A stretch of DNA of 64,000 nucleotides, taken from the NCBI GenBank assembly GCA_016926855.1, contig JAFGNT010000012.1:1-64000 (forward strand), written 5' to 3'. The DNA is from Methanomicrobiaceae archaeon (GTDB taxonomy: Archaea > Halobacteriota > Methanomicrobia > Methanomicrobiales > Methanomicrobiaceae). This document shows, in pieces, positions 38,169 to 48,243 of the stretch. The position numbers were made by a program, and so were the translations under genes. The notes beneath the pieces were generated by a model. That model was not told the DNA's origin. It saw only the letters and a program-made list of their open reading frames with translations, and made no database searches. Every line of letters begins with the position of its first letter. The first letter of the stretch is position 1.

Positions 38169-40292
38169 TTAGAGCAGGCGCAGAACTCCCTTTCGTGGCT
38201 CGAGTGCCTCTCCGCCCCTTTTCAGATCCTCGATTCGCCGTTCGATATCGTCCTGGTTATACCCCTGCGCGAGAAGCGTCTCCTTGACCTGATCGCGCTG
38301 GGCAATCCCCGTCTCGTCGGCCGTGCTGCGGATGACCTCTTTGATGGACCGAAGGAGATCCTTTCTCTGTTTCGGAATTCCCGTCACCAGTTTATCGATA
38401 TCGAAGGTTCCCGTCTGCGCATCGTAGGCGACCTGTCTCAGGCAGGTGTCGACGATACGGATCACCCGCTCGGAATCCGAGACATCGATCTCGGGGGAGA
38501 GACGGACGCGGGCGCTTGCCTCGGCGAGCCGGATCAGAGCCTCGAGCTGCCGCGCCGTGACGGGAACCGGTTTGTTCGCATCCGCGAGGCTGCGGAGGTT
38601 CAGGTAGTATTCGATCAGTTTCTCCTTCGCTTCGGGTTTTAAGAGGGGGAAGCAGTTCCGTTTTGAGTAGGCGATATATTTCCTAAACGTCGCGGGATCG
38701 ATATCGGGCGTCACCGGTTCGAGCTCTTTTTTGATGTATTCATCGTCCACGCCCTCGATGGGTGTCTTCCGGTGATGCTCGATGAGTTCGCCCACGCCAT
38801 GCGACTTGAGGATGTGGTCGGCAATCGCCCGGTCAAGCTGCGGGTTCGGTTTGTCGGTGAGGATGAATATCAGGTCAAACCGGGACAGGAGCGACGGTGG
38901 CATGTTGATCTGGTCGGCAATCGGCGCAAACTCGTCAAACCGTCCCATCTTCGGGTTTGCCGCCCCGAGCAGTGCGCACCGGGAGCGGAGCGTGGCCGTG
39001 ATCCCCGCCTTCGCTACGGAAATGGTCTGCTGTTCCATCGCCTCATGCAGTGCGCTCCGGTCTTCTTTCGCCATCTTGTCCATTTCATCGATCGCGGCGA
39101 TTCCCATGTCCGCGAGTACGAGGGCACCGGCCTCGAGTGTCCACCGGCCGTCCCCGAATTCGTCCTTGACGGCGGTCGCCGTCAGCCCGGCGGAGGTGGA
39201 AGACTTTCCGCTCGTGTAGATCCCGCGCGGCGAGAGTTTGACCACATACCTGAGCATCTGGCTCTTTGCAATCCCGGGATCACCCACGAGCAGCATGTGG
39301 ATGTCCCCCCGGAGGTGGCTGCCGTCGGGCATCTCCTTTGCTATCCCCCCGAACAGGATGAGCGATATCGCTTCCTTGACCTCTTCGTTGCCGAATATCG
39401 TGGGGGCGATCGAGTGTGATATTTTGTAGTACAGGTCGGGATCGCGGGCGAGTTCGAGAATTACTTCCTCGTCGGCCTCGTCGATCTCCACCTCCTCGAA
39501 CTCCTTCTCCGAGACTTCGATGGAATTGCACTCGAGGTAGATGTCAAACAGCGTCGATTTCGTGCCCTGTGACACCCGCTGGATGGACCGGAGGATGCCG
39601 TTTAAAATGACCCGGTCACCCGGTGCGACCATGCCGGTGAGGTCGTCGGTCACGTCCACATCGAGCGTCTGCGGCTGTTCCCCGCCGCGAAGTCCTTCGG
39701 GCGTCTCCTGAATCCGTATCTTTTCAGAATCGACAAATGTGGAGAGGTTCGGGACCAGCTCCATCTTGGTCTGCCGCTCGCACTGCGTGCAGGGCCGGTA
39801 GGGGTCCTGGAAGCGCCCGTAGTACTGCTTATAGGGCGCCGTCGTCTTGCCGCACTGGAGGCACCGGAAGACGGCGCTTGTCAGGCGCGGGCGGACTTCG
39901 GTGGTCTTCCTGATGATTCCCTCCGCCGAGATGAAGGTGTTCATGTGGTGTGACCTGATATCCCGCACGGCAACTTTTTTGGGAAGATTGATGAACCGGA
40001 TGTTCACCCTTTCGGCCTTCTCCTCGTCGTCCTTGGTGAAGATCAGGTTGTACTGCTTGATTGCGTCCTTGACATCGCCGATGACCTTCCCGGGCGTCTT
40101 GAGCAGTTCGTCGGCAAGTTCGAGGCCTTTTTTGCCCCACTTCTCCAGTGTCCGGTAATCGATGGTCAGGGATCGTTTATGAGGATACTCGCGGGTGATT
40201 TCACCGAATTCCTTCCGGTAATGCTTTTTCAGGAATTTTTGCCAGTCGGCCGCCCGATCTGTTATCTGTGCCCCTCCGGTATCGTCATCCAC
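38169..40292 (-). CDS. mcm: MCM replicative helicase
   Basis: LLVGDPGIAKSQMLRYV, CLQCGK...CTQCE zinc motif, AIDEMDKM. Confidence 0.97.
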   Translation of the reverse strand: MDDDTGGAQITDRAADWQKFLKKHYRKEFGEITREYPHKRSLTIDYRTLEKWGKKGLELADELLKTPGKVIGDVKDAIKQYNLIFTKDDEEKAERVNIRFINLPKKVAVRDIRSHHMNTFISAEGIIRKTTEVRPRLTSAVFRCLQCGKTTAPYKQYYGRFQDPYRPCTQCERQTKMELVPNLSTFVDSEKIRIQETPEGLRGGEQPQTLDVDVTDDLTGMVAPGDRVILNGILRSIQRVSQGTKSTLFDIYLECNSIEVSEKEFEEVEIDEADEEVILELARDPDLYYKISHSIAPTIFGNEEVKEAISLILFGGIAKEMPDGSHLRGDIHMLLVGDPGIAKSQMLRYVVKLSPRGIYTSGKSSTSAGLTATAVKDEFGDGRWTLEAGALVLADMGIAAIDEMDKMAKEDRSALHEAMEQQTISVAKAGITATLRSRCALLGAANPKMGRFDEFAPIADQINMPPSLLSRFDLIFILTDKPNPQLDRAIADHILKSHGVGELIEHHRKTPIEGVDDEYIKKELEPVTPDIDPATFRKYIAYSKRNCFPLLKPEAKEKLIEYYLNLRSLADANKPVPVTARQLEALIRLAEASARVRLSPEIDVSDSERVIRIVDTCLRQVAYDAQTGTFDIDKLVTGIPKQRKDLLRSIKEVIRSTADETGIAQRDQVKETLLAQGYNQDDIERRIEDLKRGGEALEPRKGVLRLL

Positions 40293-40298
40293 GCCTGT

Positions 40299-41285
40299 TT
40301 ACCCCCCGGGCGGTAGTGCCCCGTGCATTCGTGCAGAGAGTACGCACCGTGCGAGCAGTGCCTCCATCTGGATATCGCTCGTCGCCCCTTCGGACAGCCG
40401 GAAGTCGGCCTCCCCGAGGTGGCTGATCAGCTCGACTTTCAGCAACCGGTCGATGGGGGCGGCCACCAGTGCGCGGTAGCACTGGGTGAGCAGCTCGTTG
40501 GGTGCGATGCCGCGACCGGTGAGCAGTTCGTGGAGCACTCCCTCCGCCCGTTCGAAGTCCCCTGCGAGGACAACGTCAATCAGCGCCGCGATCTCGTCGG
40601 GGCGTGCGTTGGAGGTGATCGCGTAGACCATCTCCCCGGAGATGTCGTCGGAGAGGAGCGCCGCACCCTGAAGGGCGTTGATAGCTTTCCGCATATCACC
40701 CTGGGCGATGTAGACCATCGCGTCGATCGCATCGGGACTGACGGAGATCTTCTCCGCAGACGCGATGCGGCGGATCTCCTCGGCGATTGCCTCGGGATCG
40801 AGTGGTCTGAACCGGTAGATGGCGCAGCGGCTCTGGATGGGATCGATGATCTTCGACGAATAGTTACAGGAGAGGATGAACCGGCAGTTCTGGGCATAAT
40901 TCTCCATCGTCCGCCGGAGTGCTGCCTGGGCGTCCGGTGTCAGGGCGTCTGCCTCGTCGAGGAACAGGATTTTAAACGAAGCGCCGCCGAGCGCGGTGGT
41001 CCGGGCAAACTGCTTGATCTGGTTCCTGACCACATCGATGCCCCGTTCGTCCGATGCGTTGAGTTCGCGGAAATTCATCTGCCATGTGTCCCCGTAAAAT
41101 TCCCGCGCGAGTGCGACTGCCGCCGTTGTTTTCCCGATACCCGCCGATCCGGTGAAGAGAAGGTGCGGAAGGGTCTTGGTCTGCAGGTACGACTGCAGCC
41201 GCGAGACGATATCCTTCTGACCCACCATGTCCGAAAGTGTCCGGGGCCGGTATTTTTCTATCCAGATGGTAGTGCTCTCCTCCAT
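40299..41285 (-). CDS. rfcS: Replication factor C small subunit (canonical)
   Basis: [38 protein letters not shown]; internal Met start. Confidence 0.96.
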   Translation of the reverse strand: MEESTTIWIEKYRPRTLSDMVGQKDIVSRLQSYLQTKTLPHLLFTGSAGIGKTTAAVALAREFYGDTWQMNFRELNASDERGIDVVRNQIKQFARTTALGGASFKILFLDEADALTPDAQAALRRTMENYAQNCRFILSCNYSSKIIDPIQSRCAIYRFRPLDPEAIAEEIRRIASAEKISVSPDAIDAMVYIAQGDMRKAINALQGAALLSDDISGEMVYAITSNARPDEIAALIDVVLAGDFERAEGVLHELLTGRGIAPNELLTQCYRALVAAPIDRLLKVELISHLGEADFRLSEGATSDIQMEALLARCVLSARMHGALPPGG

Positions 41286-41315
41286 ACGTTCCACCAGAAG
41301 GTTATTTCCGGGCGG

Positions 41316-41337
41316 GGCATGACACCGGTGTCGCCCC
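41316..41337. promoter_or_regulatory. Near-palindrome GGGGC-AT-GACACCGGTGTC-GCCCC
   Basis: Perfect 12-bp core 41321-41332 with extended arms, upstream of rfcS. Confidence 0.4.
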
Positions 41338-41621
41338 CGCTCTCCTGCAGCGCAGGGCTGCCGCCGGAACCTGTTATGCATATATGACCCCGCGTATAGA
41401 TACAAGTTTCAGTAAGGCTCCCCGGCATACATTCAGGGTATAGTGAAGTGCTACCGAATCTTCCGGAGCGCCGTGCACTTCCTCCGGGATGTCCGTTTCG
41501 CGTTCGGGGCGCGATCCTGGAGTGAATCGGGGCATAGTCCATGTATCCTGTTCCGGCAGACCGCTTTACCGGTTCAATTATTTTTTAGGGGGAAGAACGC
41601 CAACCTGTCCGTATATCGGGA

Positions 41622-42332
41622 TTGACGGGTGAGGGGATGGAAGGAGCAGCACGGATCTTTGCAGGGGAACTGAACCGATCGGCAGGTGTGGCGCGGCACG
41701 ACGGGGCGGTAGTGCACACGCCCTCCGGGGCATCATGTTTACGCATCTATTTCGTCGGGGTGCTCACGGAAGTGGGTCCGGCGGGCTACGGATTCCTGCG
41801 GGCCCGCGTGGCCGATCCCACCGGCACGATCGATATTGCCGCCGGGCGGGACATGCCCCGGGTAATGGAGTCACTTGCCTCGCTCACCCCGCCCGCCTTC
41901 ATCGCTCTCACCGGCACCTTCCGGATCGATACGCGGATTCCCGAACCGCACATTGTGGTCCGGCCCGAGGTTGTCCGTGTCGCGGACCGGGGCGAACGGG
42001 ACCAATGGCTGCTCGTAACTGCTGACCACACTTTGCGGCGGCTGGAGGCGCAGCACCCCGCCGACCGGGATGACGGGGTTGCACGTGTTGTGGAGCGGGC
42101 GCTCGCGGTCATCCCGGAGGCGCCGGAGAACGAACCACCGGGCGGTGTCAGGGAGGCGGTGATGGATATCCTCGACCGGCATTCAGGGCCGCGGGGCATG
42201 GAAATCGCGGATGTTCTCGGGTACGTTCAGGAGCGCGGGTACCCCGAGCCGCATATCCGTGATGCGATCCGCGCTCTGCTGGACGACGACGAATGTTATA
42301 CACCGGCATCAGGATGGATCAAGCGCCTCTGA
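41622..42332 (+). CDS. RPA-associated OB-fold protein (Rpap-like)
   Basis: FVGVLTEVG..GFLRARVADPTGTIDIAAG OB-fold; followed by phosphoesterase. Confidence 0.75.
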   Translation: MTGEGMEGAARIFAGELNRSAGVARHDGAVVHTPSGASCLRIYFVGVLTEVGPAGYGFLRARVADPTGTIDIAAGRDMPRVMESLASLTPPAFIALTGTFRIDTRIPEPHIVVRPEVVRVADRGERDQWLLVTADHTLRRLEAQHPADRDDGVARVVERALAVIPEAPENEPPGGVREAVMDILDRHSGPRGMEIADVLGYVQERGYPEPHIRDAIRALLDDDECYTPASGWIKRL

Positions 42333-43108
42333 CACCCATGAATCCCCGTTTCATCGTGCCGGGCCCGGCACTCCTGATCGAACGCTCGATAAAGGTCCTT
42401 GTTGTTGCCGACGCGCACTTCGGGGCCGAGTCGGGGCTTGCACGCCGCGGCGTGCACATCGAAAGCTACAGCAGCGCCCGGTTCGAACGGCTGTGCGCGT
42501 GCATCGAGGCGACGGAGCCGGACCTGCTCGTGCTGCTCGGCGATGTGAAGCACAGCATTCCGGTGACGACGCGGCAGGAGTATACGGAGCTGCCCGGTAT
42601 CCTGGATGCCCTCCGGGAACGGGTGCCGCTTCATATTCTCCCCGGCAACCATGATGCGGGAATCGAACGGTTCTGCGAGCCCGGCGAACTGCTCAGGAAG
42701 GAGGGCGCGATTATCGACGGCACGGGATACCTCCACGGCCACACCTTCCCCGCGCCCGATCTCCTCGGCCACCTGCTCGTTGCCGGCCACCACCACCCGG
42801 TCGTGCACCTCTACGATGAGGTAGGGTGTGCGCTTCGTGCCCACCCGGCGTATCTCCTTGCCGAACTCGACGAGCCGTGCCTGAAGATGAAGGTGCCCGC
42901 ACCCTTTCCGGGCGCGACCCGGGTGCTGCTCGTACCGGCATTCTTCGAACTTGCGGGGGGGCTTGATGTGCGGGAGATCCCTGCGAGCGGTTTAAGCCCC
43001 CTCTCGCGCTGTATCAGGACAGACGATGCGGAAGTATTCCTCCAGGACGGGACGTACATTGACACGCTCGGAGCACTCACGGCACAGGACGATTCTGAAA
43101 AGGTTTGA
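42293..43108 (+). CDS. RPA-operon-type metallophosphoesterase (Rpe-like)
   Basis: VVADAHFGAE..., LLGDVKH, ILPGNHD, GHHHP. Confidence 0.85.
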   Translation: MLYTGIRMDQAPLTPMNPRFIVPGPALLIERSIKVLVVADAHFGAESGLARRGVHIESYSSARFERLCACIEATEPDLLVLLGDVKHSIPVTTRQEYTELPGILDALRERVPLHILPGNHDAGIERFCEPGELLRKEGAIIDGTGYLHGHTFPAPDLLGHLLVAGHHHPVVHLYDEVGCALRAHPAYLLAELDEPCLKMKVPAPFPGATRVLLVPAFFELAGGLDVREIPASGLSPLSRCIRTDDAEVFLQDGTYIDTLGALTAQDDSEKV

Positions 43109-45776
43109 TCCCCGTGTGCGGGATGCCATCCTGAGCCGTGGCTTTGCAACGCTTTCCGAGGCGCAGGAGAAGGCGATCCCGCCGATCGCGGACGGGAAGC
43201 ACGTCCTCCTGATCGCCCCGACCGGGACGGGGAAGACCGAGAGTGCCATGCTCCCGGTATTCGACGCACTGCTCAGGGAGACCGGCCCCGGTTTCAAGGC
43301 ACTCTATATCACCCCGCTTCGGTCGTTGAACCGCGACATTCTCTCGCGGCTGGAATGGTGGGGAAAAGAGCTCGGCATTTCCGTCGGTGTCCGGCACGGC
43401 GATACATCTCCCTCCGTCCGACGCAAACAGTCCCTCTCGCCCCCTGATCTTCTCATCACCACACCGGAAACACTGCAGGCGCTCTTTATGGGCAAACGGC
43501 TCAGGGAACATCTCCGGCAGGTAAGGCACGTCATTATCGACGAGATCCACGAACTCGCGGGCAGCAAGCGGGGGGCGCAGCTCGCGGTCGCACTGGAGCG
43601 CATCGTGCCGTACGCAGGCGAATTCCAGCGCATCGGGCTCTCCGCTACGGTGGGAAATCCGGGAGAAGTGTGCCGGTTCCTCACCGGTACTCGGCCCTCC
43701 GAGCTCGTGCACATCCCGGTCGCACCCCACCTCGATCTCGCGGTCCGTTTTGCCGGTGAGGAGTTCGAGGACCAGGCCCGGTACGTCGAGCGATGCCTCG
43801 GCACCCACCCCTCAAACCTCCTCTTTGTCAACACCCGCGTCACTGCCGAGGCGCTCGGGCACCGGCTGTACGGAAGGGGAGACGTTGAAGTCCACCACGG
43901 CTCCCTCTCAAAAGACGTGCGCATCGATGCCGAGGAGCGCTTCAAGAGCGGCGGGATCCACACGCTCATCTGCACCTCCTCCATGGAGCTCGGCATCGAT
44001 ATCGGCCACGTGGAGCATGTCTTCCAGTTCGGGTCCCCCCGTGAAGTCTCCCGTCTCGTCCAGCGTGTCGGGCGGGCCGGGCACCGGCTCGATACGGTCT
44101 CCCGCGGCACGATTCTTGCCGTCGGGTTCGACGATCTCATCGAATCGCTGGTAATTACACGGCGTGCAGCCGCGAACGAATGCGAGGAGATTACAATAGC
44201 GGTCAACGCCGCCGACGTGATGGCGAATCAGGTGGCGGCACTCGCGGTTGAATACGGCGAAATCACCGTCCCCCAAATTCGTGAGATTTTCGAGCGCTCG
44301 GCACCCTTCTCCGACTGCGGCACGCTTCTTTCCGAGGTATGCGCCCAGCTGGCGTCGCACCGCCTGATAGGTTTTGACGGCACCATCATCACCCGGTGGG
44401 GCAGGAGCCGCGTATACCTCACCTCCCACCTCTCGATGATCCACGACGAAAAGAAGGTCGCGGTTTTCAACATCGTCTCCCGGCGGACTGTCGGCACGCT
44501 CGACGAGTCGTTCGTGGCCGGGTGGGTGCATACCGGGGCGGTGTTCATTACCAAGGGGCAGCTCTGGCGGGTGCTGGATATCGAGGAGGGAAAGATATTC
44601 GTGGAGCCGACCAAGAAAGCACGCGGGGAACTTCCGTCATGGGAAGGAGAGCAGATCCCCGTTCCGTTCGCCGTCGCCCGCGAAGCCGGCCACATCAGGA
44701 GGACCCGTGACCTGACACCGTATCCCGTCGATTCGGCCTCCCGCACCTTTCTCGGGGGTTTCTTCGCCCGCATGGATGCCGAAGGGGCGCCCGTGCCCTC
44801 CGACGACCTCATCACGATCGAGCAGGCGGAGGACGGCGTGGTGCTCAATATTTGTGCGGGTCACAAGACGAACGAGGCGATTGCCCGGGTACTGTCCATC
44901 CTGCTCTCCGCCCGGTACGGGTCGAGCGTGGGTATGGAGATCGGCGCGTACCGCATCTATCTCCGTCTCCCGTCCGCTGTGGGTGCCCTCGATGTGCTTG
45001 AGCTCTTCCGGTCACTCGATCCTGACCATATCGAAGGGATCCTGACGCTCGCACTCAAGCATACGGCCATCTACAAGTGGAAGCTGGTGCAGATAGCGAA
45101 AAAATTCGGTGCGATCGATACCGACGCCGAATACCAGACGTTCAGCATGCACCGTCTCTCCGATCTCTTCGACGGCACGGTCGTTGCACGGGAGGCTTAC
45201 CGCGAACTCTTTTCGGATTATATGGACGTAGCCGGAGCCTCCCGCGTGCTCGCTCTCGTGCAGGAGGGTAAAATCGCGCTTTCAACGGGACGGCTGAGCA
45301 GCATCGGCAGGGAAGGGCTGTTCTCCTCACGCGATCAGGTCCCGCCTTCCTCGGTCGATCAGGCGGTGATTGCGACCCTGAAACGCCGGCTTGAGCATGA
45401 TAAAGTCATCCTTTTCTGCATGCACTGCAGGGACTGGAAGCTCACCTGCGAAGTCGGGAGGGTGCCGGACAAACCGCAGTGCCCGAAATGCGGTGCACGC
45501 CTCATCGCCGCCCTCAAGCCCTACGAGGGTGACCTGATCCGGGTGCTGAAGAAGAAGAAGAAAAACGAGGAGGAGCGGGCGCTTGAAGTACGGATGCTCA
45601 GGAATGCCAACATCGTGCTTTCGAGCGGAAAGACAGCCGTCACGGCGCTTGCAGCGAGAGGAGTCGGGCCCGATACCGCATCACGCATTATCGGTGCGAT
45701 GCGGGAGGGGGATGCATTTTACCGCGAAATTCTCAAGGCGGAGAGGAATTACATCCGCACCCACAAGTTCTGGTAG
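43026..45776 (+). CDS. Lhr-family DEAD/H helicase
   Basis: APTGTGKTESAM, DEIHELAGSKRG, QRVGRAGH; start uncertain (43026 ATG or 43059 TTG). Confidence 0.92.
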   Translation: MRKYSSRTGRTLTRSEHSRHRTILKRFDPRVRDAILSRGFATLSEAQEKAIPPIADGKHVLLIAPTGTGKTESAMLPVFDALLRETGPGFKALYITPLRSLNRDILSRLEWWGKELGISVGVRHGDTSPSVRRKQSLSPPDLLITTPETLQALFMGKRLREHLRQVRHVIIDEIHELAGSKRGAQLAVALERIVPYAGEFQRIGLSATVGNPGEVCRFLTGTRPSELVHIPVAPHLDLAVRFAGEEFEDQARYVERCLGTHPSNLLFVNTRVTAEALGHRLYGRGDVEVHHGSLSKDVRIDAEERFKSGGIHTLICTSSMELGIDIGHVEHVFQFGSPREVSRLVQRVGRAGHRLDTVSRGTILAVGFDDLIESLVITRRAAANECEEITIAVNAADVMANQVAALAVEYGEITVPQIREIFERSAPFSDCGTLLSEVCAQLASHRLIGFDGTIITRWGRSRVYLTSHLSMIHDEKKVAVFNIVSRRTVGTLDESFVAGWVHTGAVFITKGQLWRVLDIEEGKIFVEPTKKARGELPSWEGEQIPVPFAVAREAGHIRRTRDLTPYPVDSASRTFLGGFFARMDAEGAPVPSDDLITIEQAEDGVVLNICAGHKTNEAIARVLSILLSARYGSSVGMEIGAYRIYLRLPSAVGALDVLELFRSLDPDHIEGILTLALKHTAIYKWKLVQIAKKFGAIDTDAEYQTFSMHRLSDLFDGTVVAREAYRELFSDYMDVAGASRVLALVQEGKIALSTGRLSSIGREGLFSSRDQVPPSSVDQAVIATLKRRLEHDKVILFCMHCRDWKLTCEVGRVPDKPQCPKCGARLIAALKPYEGDLIRVLKKKKKNEEERALEVRMLRNANIVLSSGKTAVTALAARGVGPDTASRIIGAMREGDAFYREILKAERNYIRTHKFW

Positions 45777-45807
45777 AAAAAAATCCGGGACGTCTCCGTC
45801 GCCCGGT

Positions 45808-46362
45808 TTACATGATATTGGCGAGTTTTTGCTCGAGGAAATCAAGCCCGCGTTTGATGTCCTCCATATTCTTTCCGCCGGTGAGGATGATTTTTCCGGA
45901 TGAGAAGAGGAGTGCAACGATTTTCGGGTCTTTTATGCGGTATACGAGTCCGGGGAACTGCTCAGGTTCATATTCGATGTTTTCCAGATTGAGGGTGATC
46001 ACTACTTTGTTGAGATTGATGTAGTTCCCGAGGTCATACGAACAGACAATGTTTGTAATGGCGACCTGTGGTTCGTCGTGTGTGTCGACACCCGCTTCTT
46101 TTAAGGACTTTATGATAAGATTGAGGCCGGTGTGCAGATCCTCCCTGTTCCTGATGCCGGTAAGGACCACTTTTCCCGAGGAGAAGATCAGGGATGCGAT
46201 TTTGGGTGATTCGATGCGATATACCGCACCCGGAAACCGTTTGGTGTTCAGTTCGCAGTTCTCGATTTTTTTGGATACGTCTTCGAGGTCGATTGTATCG
46301 GCAATGACTCCTGAGGCGACAATATTTTCGATTTTTAGTGACTCATACCTCTTGTCATCCAT
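45808..46362 (-). CDS. tbp: TATA-box binding protein (canonical)
   Basis: RFPGAVYRI..LIFSSGKVVLTG; QFPGLVYRI..LLFSSGKIILTG. Confidence 0.96.
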   Translation of the reverse strand: MDDKRYESLKIENIVASGVIADTIDLEDVSKKIENCELNTKRFPGAVYRIESPKIASLIFSSGKVVLTGIRNREDLHTGLNLIIKSLKEAGVDTHDEPQVAITNIVCSYDLGNYINLNKVVITLNLENIEYEPEQFPGLVYRIKDPKIVALLFSSGKIILTGGKNMEDIKRGLDFLEQKLANIM

Positions 46363-46464
46363 TAATTATCCATTCTGTCTGTCACGCGATAATATTAACT
46401 GCTTTTTTAAAAAGCGTATAAAACCCTTTAAACATTTCAAAGCCCATTTTTATACGGGAATTGC

Positions 46465-48132
46465 ATGCCAAAACGCAAGCACAACATGGTGGACTACGAG
46501 AAAACCTGCAGGGAGTTCTCGATCGAGGTGCCCGAGCACTTTAATTTCGGGTTCGATGTCATCGATGCGTGGGCGGAAAAGGACCGCAACAAACTGGCGA
46601 TGATCTGGGTGAATCAGGACGGGAAGGAGAAGAAATATTCGTTCCGTGACCTGAAGAACCTCTCAAACCAGGCCGCGAATATTCTCCTCAAATACGGGAT
46701 CCAGAAGGGAGACCGCGTCATGCTGATGCTCCCCCGGATCCCCGAGTGGTGGATTTTTGTCATAGCCCTCATCAAGCTGGGAGCGGTGGTGTGCCCGGTG
46801 CCGACGATGCTCACCCCGAAGGATATCGAATACCGGGTCAATGCCGGTAAATTCAGGATGATTATCACCAATCTTGACAATGCCGACAAGGTCGAGGAAG
46901 TCTGCGATGCCTGCCCGTCACTGACCTCGAGGTTTCTTGCAGACGGCGAACTGCCCGGCTGGGCAAGCTTTCCCTTTGAACTCCTCTATCCGGCTCCTGT
47001 TTCGCGCCGGTCCGTGAGCATGCCCGTCGGCAGGACGACCCGGTCGACCGACCCGATGCTGATCTACTTCACCTCCGGCACCACCGGGCAGGCAAAGATG
47101 GTGCTCCACAACAACAGCTATCCTCTCGGTCATACCGTCACGGCTGAACTCTGGCAGGATGTCACGGAAAACGACCTGCACTTTACCTTCTCGGACACGG
47201 GGTGGGCCAAATGCGCGTGGGGCAAGATCTTCGGCCAGTGGATTGCCGGTGCCTGCCTCCTTGTGTACGATATCTGGGGGAAGTTCAAGGCAACCGAGAT
47301 CCTGCCTTTGATCGAGAAATACGAGGTCAGCACGTTCTGCTGCCCTCCGACGGTGTACCGGATGCTGATCCTTGCGGATCTGGATAAGTTCGACCTTCGT
47401 GACCTCCGGCACTGCTGCAGTGCGGGGGAGCCCTTAAACCCCGAGGTGATCCGTGTCTGGCAGGAAGGTACCGGGCTGTGCATCTACGAGGGGTACGGCC
47501 AGACGGAGACCGCCTGCTGCATCGCGACGTTCCCGTGCATGAAGGACAAGCCCGGTTCGATGGGCAAACCCTCGCCGGGCTGGCATATTGAACTGCACGA
47601 TGACGACGGCAGGCCCGTGGGTGTCCGTGAGGAGGGCCGCATCGCGGTGAGCCTCAACCCCCGCCCGGTCGGTCTGTTTGTCGAGTACCTTGACAACCCG
47701 GAGGCGAACGCCGAGGCGTTCCGGAACGGTTTCTACTATACCGGTGACAAGGCGTACAGGGACGAGGACGGGTATTACTGGTTCGTCGGCCGTGATGATG
47801 ACGTGATCAAGAGCTCGGGGTACAGGATCGGACCGTTCGAGGTGGAGAGTGCGCTCCTCGAGCACCCGTCGGTGCAGGAATCCGCGGTCGTCGGGTCGCC
47901 CGACCTGATCCGCGGCATGATCGTCAAGGCGTTTGTGGTTCTCAATCCGGGATTCGAACCCTCCGAGAAGCTTGTGAAAGAGCTCCAGAACTATGTGCGC
48001 CACACCACCGCCCCCTACAAGTACCCGCGGGCGATCGAGTTCGTCCCGGAACTGCCAAAGACCCTTTCCGGCAAGATTATGCGGAATGTGCTCCGTGAGC
48101 GCGAAATCTCCCGCCGTGCCGGCAAAGAATAA
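46465..48132 (+). CDS. AMP-forming acyl-CoA synthetase
   Basis: YFTSGTTGQAKMV, GYGQTE, LPKTLSGKIMR. Confidence 0.94.
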   Translation: MPKRKHNMVDYEKTCREFSIEVPEHFNFGFDVIDAWAEKDRNKLAMIWVNQDGKEKKYSFRDLKNLSNQAANILLKYGIQKGDRVMLMLPRIPEWWIFVIALIKLGAVVCPVPTMLTPKDIEYRVNAGKFRMIITNLDNADKVEEVCDACPSLTSRFLADGELPGWASFPFELLYPAPVSRRSVSMPVGRTTRSTDPMLIYFTSGTTGQAKMVLHNNSYPLGHTVTAELWQDVTENDLHFTFSDTGWAKCAWGKIFGQWIAGACLLVYDIWGKFKATEILPLIEKYEVSTFCCPPTVYRMLILADLDKFDLRDLRHCCSAGEPLNPEVIRVWQEGTGLCIYEGYGQTETACCIATFPCMKDKPGSMGKPSPGWHIELHDDDGRPVGVREEGRIAVSLNPRPVGLFVEYLDNPEANAEAFRNGFYYTGDKAYRDEDGYYWFVGRDDDVIKSSGYRIGPFEVESALLEHPSVQESAVVGSPDLIRGMIVKAFVVLNPGFEPSEKLVKELQNYVRHTTAPYKYPRAIEFVPELPKTLSGKIMRNVLREREISRRAGKE

Positions 48133-48217
48133 CCCCTTCTTTTCCACTGCACCAAGTAACGCCTGAACAGGGGTTCGGTGCCATCAGTGTGGTGCTCTTC
48201 CAATCCGCAACATTGAT

Positions 48218-48229
48218 ATGGTGCACCAT
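48218..48229. promoter_or_regulatory. Perfect palindrome ATGGTGCACCAT, candidate RHH operator; half-site repeats at the start codon (48244 ATGGTGCG)
   Basis: Read directly from sequence. Confidence 0.55.
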
Positions 48230-48243
48230 TTAATCTGTTTTAT

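Noticed and set aside
40323-41387. 354-aa plus ORF
   Set aside because: Antisense to rfcS
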